This document shows positions 1 through 5,566 of a stretch of DNA of 7,079 nucleotides, piece after piece (position 1 is the first letter of the stretch; every line of letters begins with the position of its first letter). The notes under the pieces are model-generated. The model worked only from the letters and a program-made list of their open reading frames with translations, had not been told where the DNA came from and did no database searches. This DNA comes from Anaerolineae bacterium CG2_30_64_16 (GTDB lineage: Bacteria; Chloroflexota; Anaerolineae; CG2-30-64-16): assembly GCA_001871755.1 (NCBI GenBank), contig MNXL01000086.1, positions 1 through 7,079 on the forward strand, given 5' to 3'. Made by a program: the position numbers and the translations under genes.

Positions 1-2657
1 GCGACCCGGTGGCGGTGACCGCCGGCCAGCGCTACCGCGTCTCGGCCTGGTTCCGCAGCGATACCGGCTATGTCACCCACCCAACCGGCACCCCGCCCCA
101 ACTGCAAAAGGACCTCTGGCGCCAGCCCCAGCGCACCAACGGGCTTTACGTGTGGTGGCGCGGCGGCGATGGCCAGCCGGTCAGTGAACCGCAACTTGCC
201 GTGGCGCTGCACACCAATGCGGACCGTTGGCGACTCATTCGCCGGGAACTCACCGCCCCGGCCGGCGCCGTGCAGGCTCAACTCATCATCGCCGCCCGGT
301 TGGACGGCCAGACCCTGTGGGTGGACGACGCGCTCTTCGTGCCCAGCCCGGAGGAGGAAATACCTGTGGGGGGCACGGTGACGTTGTGCGCTGGTCCTGA
401 GGCGAGACGGGGGGACAAGGAGACAAGGAGACAAGGGGCAGGGGAGGCAGGAAGACACGGGGACGGAGATTGTCTCTTGCAGAGGGCGACACTTGCGAAT
501 GGGTTGATTCTCACCGTGACCTATACCGCGCACGCCGACCACATCGCCGTGCATGGGGAGGTCGCCGATACCACGGGCGAGGATCGGGCGTTGGACCTGA
601 ACTGGGGCGTCAATCTCTCCCTTTCCCCCTGGCCTGACGGCCGCCCCCCGCTCCCGCTCCTCGCGGGAGAGGGAGAGGGGGGCCGGGGGGGTGAGGGTGA
701 GGTCTGGACCTGGTGGGATGACATCCACACGTCCCGGGCCATCACTGCCGCCCACACCTATGCCAACGAGATCAGCGCCATTTACGATGGCTGGCTACCC
801 ATGTCGGTCTACCCCTACGCGGGTGTCAGTCAGGGAAGCGTGGGTCTCGCTGTGGGCCTGCCCCTGGATCGTCCCCAAATCGCTCTGCTATCGTTGAACG
901 GGGCAAGCGGCCGCTATGGTGCGCAGTATCACCTGGGCATTTCGCCGCAAGCCGGCAAGGTCGGCCCCTGCGCCACCTTTGATCTCATGCTCTATCGCGT
1001 CGATCCCGCCTGGGGCTTCCGCGACGTCATCGCCCGCCACCGGGCCCTGCAGCCCGCAGCTTACACGACAACCCTGCCGATGTACGGTTATGCTGGCGCA
1101 GAACAGGGCTGGTATTTCACCCGGGCTGGCGTGCAGCAGGCCCTGGCCGAAGACGCGGCGAACATCTACTCCGCCCAGTACACCATGGGCGAACTGCCTC
1201 TGCGGACTGCCCTCAGCAGCGACCCGCGCCCTACCCTGGATGAAATCCTGGTGGTCGTCACCGACACGCTGTCCGACCCTGACCCATGGGACGCCGCCCT
1301 GGCTCGCGCCATCACGCAGAGCGCGATCGTGGACACCAACGGCGACTGGTCCCTGAAGCACGTGGGCGTCTACGTCTGGGCCCCTGCCTGGTGGGAGGCT
1401 TCCTGGGCGGCCAACCTGGACCCCGACCTGGCCGACGGGCTGGCGTCGTGGCTCCTGGACTGGCGCGTCACTCCGGCCTTCACTGCCACCACCCAGGCCG
1501 GCGCCCACCTGGACGGGGTGCAGATGGACAACTTCATGTCGGCGCCAACCCTGGACCTGCGCGCCAACGCCCTCGCGTCCGCCGACTGGCCCCTGGCTTA
1601 CACGCCCCACACCTACCAGCCCGCCGTGCACAACGGCTTCAGTCACCGCGAATACCTGGCCTACCTGAGAGAGTACCTGGACACCGAATGGGGGACAGAC
1701 AAGGGCATCAGCGTTAACTTCTGGGGTCTGGGGCATCCCAACTACCTGGCCGAGTACATCGACGTCTTCGGCAGCGAGGGAAGTCTGAACGGGGACGGCG
1801 AAGGGCTCAACTGGAACCCGGAGATCCTCGACTACCGGCGGGCCATCGCTTCCGGTCGGCCTTACCTCTTCGCCAACCAGACCACGGGGCTGACTGCCAG
1901 CGAAGCCTACACCTTCAGCCAGATGGCACTGCTCTACGGCGTTCGCCCCCGCCGCGGTCCCAACGGCGCCGGCTGGGACCCGGCCGCTGATCAGGCCATC
2001 AGCGACACGACCCATTTGGTGGGGCGCTACTGGGCGGTCGGCTGGCAACCCCTGACCTATGCCCGTACAGATGGCAACGACGTCTGGGCCGAGCGCTTCG
2101 GGCGCGTCGCCACCATCTCGCAGCCGGGGGAAGCAGCGCCCGGCCTGTTTTTCACCGTCCACAACCGCTCCGACATCACCCGCACCGCGGCCATCACCCT
2201 GGAGACGGCGCGCCTGGGCCTGACCGACCCGGCTTCCGCCGTGCTCACCGACATCGCCATCACCCAGACGGTACCCTTCGACGTGGTGAATGGCGACATC
2301 GTCGCACACCTGACGTTGGGACCACGCCAGACGCGCGTGCTCCAGCTTAGTGGTGGTGTGGCTGCGCCAACGGCGACACCAACGCCGCCGCCAACGTCGA
2401 CAGTGACGCCCACAGCCACCGCGACGCCCACGAAGACAGCTACCCCCACCAGCCCGCCAATGGTGACGGCCACCCCTACGCGCACTTCGATACCTACCGC
2501 GACGCCTCTTCATCAGCTCCATCTGCCGCTGATTCTGGATCGTGCCACGACAGCCACGCCGTCCTTGCCCGTCATCATCCTGACTGACCGGGGTGAGGAG
2601 ATGGCGTTGCTCTCAGCGCCGGTCACACTCCCGCTGATCGTCGGCCACGTCGCCTGA
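1..2657 (+). CDS. Secreted glycoside-hydrolase-like protein with PT-rich C-terminal linker (5' partial)
   Basis: The frame is open from the first complete codon at position 3, so the gene almost certainly begins upstream. The GTG at 9 lies inside a beta-strand-like segment (VTAGQRYRVSAWFR) and is not a credible start. Residue numbers below count from that GTG. Residues 1-117 resemble a carbohydrate-binding jelly-roll, ending in the typical 'LWVDDALF'. Residues 155-345 look like a beta-sandwich interrupted by two low-complexity insertions (131-153 and about 211-231). Residues 350-690 look like a TIM-barrel hydrolase core, with the acidic motif DGVQMDNF at 502-509 (D502 and D507 are candidate catalytic or substrate-binding acids). 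Residues 690-780 look like a C-terminal beta domain. A Pro/Thr/Ala linker spans about 786-834, followed by HLPLIL (838-843), a motif style common at the ends of exported Chloroflexota proteins. The role would be extracellular polysaccharide processing. The glycosidase assignment is inferred from architecture; no specific GH family is recognised. Confidence 0.6.
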   Translation, partial: DPVAVTAGQRYRVSAWFRSDTGYVTHPTGTPPQLQKDLWRQPQRTNGLYVWWRGGDGQPVSEPQLAVALHTNADRWRLIRRELTAPAGAVQAQLIIAARLDGQTLWVDDALFVPSPEEEIPVGGTVTLCAGPEARRGDKETRRQGAGEAGRHGDGDCLLQRATLANGLILTVTYTAHADHIAVHGEVADTTGEDRALDLNWGVNLSLSPWPDGRPPLPLLAGEGEGGRGGEGEVWTWWDDIHTSRAITAAHTYANEISAIYDGWLPMSVYPYAGVSQGSVGLAVGLPLDRPQIALLSLNGASGRYGAQYHLGISPQAGKVGPCATFDLMLYRVDPAWGFRDVIARHRALQPAAYTTTLPMYGYAGAEQGWYFTRAGVQQALAEDAANIYSAQYTMGELPLRTALSSDPRPTLDEILVVVTDTLSDPDPWDAALARAITQSAIVDTNGDWSLKHVGVYVWAPAWWEASWAANLDPDLADGLASWLLDWRVTPAFTATTQAGAHLDGVQMDNFMSAPTLDLRANALASADWPLAYTPHTYQPAVHNGFSHREYLAYLREYLDTEWGTDKGISVNFWGLGHPNYLAEYIDVFGSEGSLNGDGEGLNWNPEILDYRRAIASGRPYLFANQTTGLTASEAYTFSQMALLYGVRPRRGPNGAGWDPAADQAISDTTHLVGRYWAVGWQPLTYARTDGNDVWAERFGRVATISQPGEAAPGLFFTVHNRSDITRTAAITLETARLGLTDPASAVLTDIAITQTVPFDVVNGDIVAHLTLGPRQTRVLQLSGGVAAPTATPTPPPTSTVTPTATATPTKTATPTSPPMVTATPTRTSIPTATPLHQLHLPLILDRATTATPSLPVIILTDRGEEMALLSAPVTLPLIVGHVA
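399..470 (+). repeat. Purine-rich short tandem repeat inside the coding sequence
   Basis: The 8-base unit GACAAGGA runs in tandem at 414-421 and 422-429, with a third partial copy at 430-436. It is flanked by degenerate GGGGCAGGGGAGG and GAAGACACGGGGACGG sequence. Because 8 is not a multiple of 3, each copy is read in a different phase and gives a charged, Gly/Arg-rich stretch (GDKETRRQGAGEAGRHGDGD) unlike the beta-strand sequence on both sides. No stop codon arises. It looks like a repeat that expanded or was inserted without breaking the frame. Confidence 0.65.
612..703 (+). repeat. GC-rich palindromic repeat-like element inserted in frame
   Basis: A pyrimidine-rich half (CTCTCC, CCCCCCGCTCCCGC) is followed by a purine-rich half (GCGGGAGAGGGAGAGG, then GGCCGGGGGGGTGAGGGTGA). 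At the centre is a perfect 7-bp stem, CTCCCGC (651-657) with GCGGGAG (663-669), around the loop TCCTC. The encoded peptide, residues 211-231, is low-complexity Pro/Leu then Gly/Glu (GRPPLPLLAGEGEGGRGGEG). It resembles the dispersed intergenic palindromes of many GC-rich bacteria, but copy number elsewhere in the genome cannot be seen from this window. Confidence 0.6.
2364..2517 (+). repeat. DNA encoding the Pro/Thr/Ala-rich linker
   Basis: Degenerate ACG/ACC-CC(N)-GC(N) triplet runs encode PTATPTPPPTSTVTPTATAT-like sequence, residues 786-836 of the upstream protein. Such linkers are usually extended, surface-exposed and possibly O-glycosylated, separating catalytic domains from a C-terminal anchoring signal. 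A related run begins at about 7022 in the last gene of the window. Confidence 0.75.
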
Positions 2658-2730
2658 CTGCCGGTCGAGGTGCGGAATTACCACCGACCCATCACTGTCA
2701 GCGCCCAGCCCCTCATCCACACCTGGCGGA

Positions 2731-2759
2731 TTGACGACTCTGCAAGTTTCACATATACT
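2731..2759 (+). promoter_or_regulatory. Sigma-70-type promoter for the plsY-like gene
   Basis: The -35 box TTGACG (2731-2736) and -10 box TATACT (2754-2759) each match 5 of 6 consensus bases and are separated by exactly 17 bp. The expected transcription start is about 2766-2767, only about 10 bases before the ATG at 2777. The message would therefore have an extremely short leader, with the GAGG ribosome-binding sequence (2766-2769) at its very 5' end. The local sequence is also noticeably more AT-rich than the surroundings. Confidence 0.6.
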
Positions 2760-2776
2760 GGGGGTGAGGTGTGATC

Positions 2777-3457
2777 ATGAGCCGAGACATTCTTGCCCTG
2801 CTGATCGCGTACTTGCTGGGCTCGCTGCCTTTTTCCTACCTGGTGACGAAACGTCGCACAGGACTGGATATCCGAGAGGTGGGTGAGGGAAACGCGGGAG
2901 CTCGAAATGTGTGGCATGTGGTAGGGCCGGGTTGGGGCGCGCTGGTGGCCGCGCTGGATACGGGCAAGGGGCTACTCGCCTACTACGTTGGCCGGGATCT
3001 GGGCGCCTCGCAGGTTATGCCGCTATTCTGCGGTTTCGCCGTTGCCCTGGGGCACGGATTCCCGTTGCTGCGCTGGAAACAGGGGGGCAAGGGGGTTGCC
3101 GTCACCCTGGGTTTTCTCTTGGGAATGCTGCCTGGCTCTACCGCGCTGGGCGGGTTGGCCTTTGGCCTGATGTATCTATGGCAACGTGATTTCAATCGCA
3201 GCATCAACGTTGCCTGTGCAGCCGTCATCTTCTTGCCGCTGGCTTTTGGTGAGCCGCTGCTGGTGACAGTTTATGTTCTGGCCCTGATGCTTACCTTGGG
3301 CTTGAAGAAGATCATCGACATGCCTCACGAGCAGCGGGTTTGGGCGCATAGTGGCTGGACTGATGGGGCCAGGCCCGGTTTTTATGGAGAGAAGGGAGAG
3401 AAAGATTCCTCGGCGACTTCATCGCCGGGCCAGGAAGCCGCGCCCCGGTCGGGTTAG
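2777..3457 (+). CDS. plsY: Divergent PlsY-family membrane acyltransferase (glycerol-3-phosphate acyltransferase-like)
   Basis: PlsY is an integral membrane enzyme that transfers an acyl group from acyl-phosphate to glycerol 3-phosphate, the first step of phospholipid synthesis. The 226-residue product is slightly longer than typical (about 200). It has several hydrophobic segments, starting with residues 5-23 containing the family's GSLPFSYL. Motif 1 is present as DIREVGEGNAGARN (31-44) and the phosphate-binding loop as KQGGKGVAVT (101-110), preceded by GHGFP (92-96). Two motif-1 residues reported as essential in studied PlsY enzymes differ: the usual Ser of GSGN is Glu37, and the usual Arg of NVLR is His47. 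The C-terminal motif is reduced to HEQR (184-187), followed by a polar 37-residue tail. I chose the ATG at 2777 over an in-frame GTG at 2771 because GAGG lies 7 bases upstream. Family membership is clear; the exact acyl acceptor is uncertain. The next + strand gene follows after 135 bases. Confidence 0.82.
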   Translation: MSRDILALLIAYLLGSLPFSYLVTKRRTGLDIREVGEGNAGARNVWHVVGPGWGALVAALDTGKGLLAYYVGRDLGASQVMPLFCGFAVALGHGFPLLRWKQGGKGVAVTLGFLLGMLPGSTALGGLAFGLMYLWQRDFNRSINVACAAVIFLPLAFGEPLLVTVYVLALMLTLGLKKIIDMPHEQRVWAHSGWTDGARPGFYGEKGEKDSSATSSPGQEAAPRSG

Positions 3458-3508
3458 GCGGACCATGTCACGGGTATCTGCTCAATTTTCCGAGGCCTTA
3501 CTTGCTGT

Positions 3509-3555
3509 GGCCGGTCTCCTGACCGAGCCACGACGGGCACGGTCGGAGACCGGCC
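3509..3555. repeat. Strong inverted repeat / hairpin between plsY-like and glycosyltransferase genes
   Basis: The left arm GGCCGGTCTCCTGACCG (3509-3525) pairs with CGGTCGGAGACCGGCC (3540-3555). All 16 pairs are perfect with one bulged T. Inside the loop, GCC (3527-3529) can pair with GGC (3536-3538), leaving a 6-base tip. No T-run follows, so it is not a classic intrinsic terminator. It could be a transcript-end or stability hairpin, a dispersed palindromic repeat, or a protein-binding site. Confidence 0.75.
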
Positions 3556-3592
3556 CGAGCTATCCCCAGATTATTGAGAAGATACTGTCACG

Positions 3593-4810
3593 ATGGAGGT
3601 ATCTGTGCTATTGGATTATCAGAACATTCTGACATATGCGTTATTATTGATCCTCCTCAATACGCTGAACAACCTGCGCCTGCTGCGCCGCCCGCAAGCA
3701 CCCGCGCGGTGGGTTGATCCGCCCCTGGTCTCGGTGCTTGTGCCTGCCCGCAATGAGGAGCGCAATATCGGCCGCTGCGTGTGCTCGCTGTTGGCTCAAG
3801 ATTATCCGCGGTTGGAAGTCCTGGTGCTGGATGATGACTCCGGCGATGGCACGGCGGGCATTGTGGAGGAGTTGGGGCAGGGCGACAAGCGTTTGCGCTT
3901 GCTGCGTGGGCAGCCGCTGCCACCAGATTGGCACGGCAAGGCTTACGCTTGCTATCAGTTGGCGCGCGCGGCGCGCGGCGAATGGCTCCTCTTCACCGAT
4001 GCGGACACGGAACACACCCCCGGTTCCGTTTCGGCCACCGTCTGGATGGCCCAGCAGGAAGAAGCGGATCTTTTGAGCCTGTTCCCGCGGTTCATCGCCA
4101 GCAGTTGGGGGGAACGGCTGATGTTGCCCATCATTCCCTTTGCCTTGCTGGCCGGTTTGCCGTTACCATTTGTGTACCGTCGGCGCCCACCGCGCGCGGC
4201 GATCGCTTTGGGACCTTTCATGCTCTTCTCCCGCCGCGGCTACTGGCAATGTGGAGGCCACGCGGCAGTGCAGGCTAACATCGTGGATGATCTGGGCCTG
4301 GCATTCCAGTTGAAAGCCGTGGGCGGACGCCTGATCCTGGCCGATGGTTCCGACCTGGTGCAGACGCGCATGTATCACGGCTTCCGGGAACTGTGGCGAG
4401 GGATTTCGAAGAGTGCTTTTGCCGCGCTGCATTACTCCTGGATCGGACTGGTGGCGGCGCTCTTGGGGGGCGGGGCGGCTTTTCTCGGTCCGTTCCTGTT
4501 CCTCGCCATCGGGCTGTGGCGCGGAAAGACGGGCCGTATGTGGGTGGAGCTGCCACTCATGCAGATCGGGCTGATTTGGGTGATTTCGTTGGTTGTGGCG
4601 CGCCGTTTCCGGATGAGCCTCGGTATGGCCTTCCTGCGACCACTGACCATGGCCCTGACCCTGGGGGTCGCCTTGCACTCTGCCTGGTGTGCTCATTGGG
4701 GGCAGGGCACGCTGTGGAAGGGGCGCTACTACCGGCCTGAATTGTCGGCTTCAACCGGGGGGCTTATCTGCGAGGAGCTGAATCGGACCGCAACACGACC
4801 GCCCGGGTGA
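3593..4810 (+). CDS. Membrane-anchored family 2 glycosyltransferase (HpnB/CrtQ-like)
   Basis: This is a 405-residue GT-A-fold glycosyltransferase that likely moves a sugar from a nucleotide-sugar onto a lipid acceptor at the cytoplasmic face of the membrane. An N-terminal hydrophobic helix (about 11-26) precedes the catalytic domain. That domain contains VSVLVPARNEE (46-56), DDDSGDGT (80-87), the metal-binding DADTEH (136-141, a DxD-type motif), the likely catalytic-base region VDDLGLAFQLK (241-251), and QTRMYHGFRELWRG (267-280), equivalent to the family's Q/R-x-x-R-W region. Two or three C-terminal membrane segments follow (about 284-306, 330-346 and 360-372). The 'LPPDWHGK' and 'TRMY...W.G' features recall hopanoid- or carotenoid-associated enzymes, but the acceptor is unknown. 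The start is uncertain: the ATG at 3593 overlaps a perfect GGAGGT (3595-3600), which could instead serve in-frame GTG 3605 or TTG 3611. The gene is co-directional with the plsY-like gene and may share its message. Confidence 0.85.
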   Translation: MEVSVLLDYQNILTYALLLILLNTLNNLRLLRRPQAPARWVDPPLVSVLVPARNEERNIGRCVCSLLAQDYPRLEVLVLDDDSGDGTAGIVEELGQGDKRLRLLRGQPLPPDWHGKAYACYQLARAARGEWLLFTDADTEHTPGSVSATVWMAQQEEADLLSLFPRFIASSWGERLMLPIIPFALLAGLPLPFVYRRRPPRAAIALGPFMLFSRRGYWQCGGHAAVQANIVDDLGLAFQLKAVGGRLILADGSDLVQTRMYHGFRELWRGISKSAFAALHYSWIGLVAALLGGGAAFLGPFLFLAIGLWRGKTGRMWVELPLMQIGLIWVISLVVARRFRMSLGMAFLRPLTMALTLGVALHSAWCAHWGQGTLWKGRYYRPELSASTGGLICEELNRTATRPPG

Positions 4811-4834
4811 CTATCTTGACCAGGAAGGTGCGCA

Positions 4835-4865
4835 CGGCAGGGACGGGGCCATCCCGCCCCTGCCG
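4835..4865. terminator. Hairpin downstream of the glycosyltransferase gene, possible terminator
   Basis: CGGCAGGGACGGG (4835-4847) pairs with CCCGCCCCTGCCG (4853-4865). Twelve of 13 pairs match (one A-C mismatch) around the 5-base loop GCCAT. It begins 25 bases after the glycosyltransferase stop and ends 45 bases before the next start, a good place for a transcript end. There is no downstream T-run, so it may act as a 3' stability or Rho-associated structure instead. Confidence 0.5.
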
Positions 4866-4909
4866 CATTCGACCGACTTTGGGCACGTTCAGGCAAGAGA
4901 GGCAATGCT

Positions 4910-5401
4910 ATGATCCCATTTTACACCTATTTCCCAGACCTGGCGGCCCGAGAAACTCGGACGGTCACGTTGCAGGGTCGGGACGACATACCCGATGGCG
5001 AGTACGGCCTGGTCGAGTTCTACTGCGACGAGCCGGATTGCGACTGCCGCCGGGTGATCTTCCGCGTGGTCTCTGCCCCGCCTCACAGGCGTACCTGGGC
5101 TACCATCAACTACGGATGGGAGACCCCGGAGTTCTATGCCCGATGGATGAGGGACGCCGAGATGGCGGCGAAGCTCCAGGGCGCGACCCTGGAGCCGTTC
5201 GGGCCGCAGAGCAAATACTCGTCGGCCTTCCTGGAGCTGGTCCAGTGGGTTTTGCAGGACAAGGCGTATGTGCGCCGCTTGCAGACGCACTACCGACTGT
5301 TCAAGGAGGCGGTGGCGGCGCGCCAGGCGGCCAGGCGCAATCGGCCGCAGGGGCGCCGGCAGTCGCCCAAGCGGCGGTCGTCCAAGGGACGCAAGTTGTA
5401 G
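4910..5401 (+). CDS. Conserved-type hypothetical protein with C-x4-C-x-C motif and basic tail
   Basis: A 163-residue soluble protein with no signal peptide or membrane segment. The ATG is preceded by AGAGG (4898-4902) at a 7-base spacing. The first 45 residues look compact and beta-rich, leading to FYCDEPDCDCRRVIFRV (37-53), whose C39, C44 and C46 could bind a metal. The middle contains ATINYGWETPEFYARWM (64-80) and LEPFGPQS, then a helical segment ending in LQTHYRLFKEAV (124-135). The last 25 residues are strongly basic (repeated RR, KRR, GRK), suggesting contact with nucleic acid or another polyanion. The wording recalls an uncharacterised bacterial protein family starting with MIPFxTxFP and carrying the same CDEPxCDCRR motif, but I know no function for it. 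A 202-residue frame at 4807-5415 overlaps it completely and is rejected. The gene stands alone after a hairpin, so it probably has its own transcription unit. Confidence 0.75.
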   Translation: MIPFYTYFPDLAARETRTVTLQGRDDIPDGEYGLVEFYCDEPDCDCRRVIFRVVSAPPHRRTWATINYGWETPEFYARWMRDAEMAAKLQGATLEPFGPQSKYSSAFLELVQWVLQDKAYVRRLQTHYRLFKEAVAARQAARRNRPQGRRQSPKRRSSKGRKL

Positions 5402-5566
5402 GGAGCAGAGCATGAGCGTGACCTGACCCGGACAAGGCCGCTTCGCTTACAACCAAAGCGGAGAAAGCCGATAGAGAAATCCTTGCACAGAAAGCAAGCA
5501 TCTCACGGGTTAGGCCCTGTCCCGCAGGCCACTGATGCCCCATCCGCAGCGTCGCAGGAGGCAACA
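5402..5566. other. Intergenic leader region upstream of the protease gene
   Basis: These 165 bases are less GC-rich than the genes. They contain two weak hairpins: CCGCTT (5438-5443) with AAGCGG (5456-5461), and GGCCCTG (5513-5519) with CAGGCC (5525-5530), the latter with one bulged base. An 11-codon frame at 5535-5570 ends by overlapping the protease start (ATGA). No convincing -35/-10 pair was found. Confidence 0.4.
5556..5561 (+). promoter_or_regulatory. Ribosome-binding site of the protease gene
   Basis: A perfect AGGAGG lies 5 bases before the ATG at 5567. It is the strongest Shine-Dalgarno match at a gene start in the window and fixes the protease start, which is followed at once by a typical signal peptide. 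Confidence 0.8.

Noticed and set aside
2364..2517. Possible CRISPR-like or minisatellite array
   Set aside because: The periodicity is degenerate, in codon phase, and explained by a Pro/Thr/Ala linker in the protein.
888..2522. 544-codon open frame on the - strand
   Set aside because: It is antisense to the glycosidase-like gene, with Arg/Gly/Val-rich, non-domain-like translation that includes the complement of the PT linker.
2771..2776. GTG start two codons upstream for the plsY-like gene
   Set aside because: The GTG follows GAGG by 1 base, too close for initiation. The ATG at 2777 has a 7-base spacing.
3351..3632. 93-codon + frame bridging the plsY-like and glycosyltransferase genes
   Set aside because: It overlaps the PlsY tail, runs through the inverted repeat, and its product is Arg-rich with no domain pattern.
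4807..5415. 202-codon + frame starting at a GTG that overlaps the glycosyltransferase stop
   Set aside because: The GTGA overlap looked like translational coupling, but the frame covers the whole 4910-5401 gene in another phase and its product is Pro/Gly/Arg-rich without structure. The 4910 gene has a proper ribosome-binding site and domain-like sequence.
5412..5426. Very short frame (MSVT) after the basic-tail gene
   Set aside because: Four codons after a GGAG-like sequence; too short to support as a gene.
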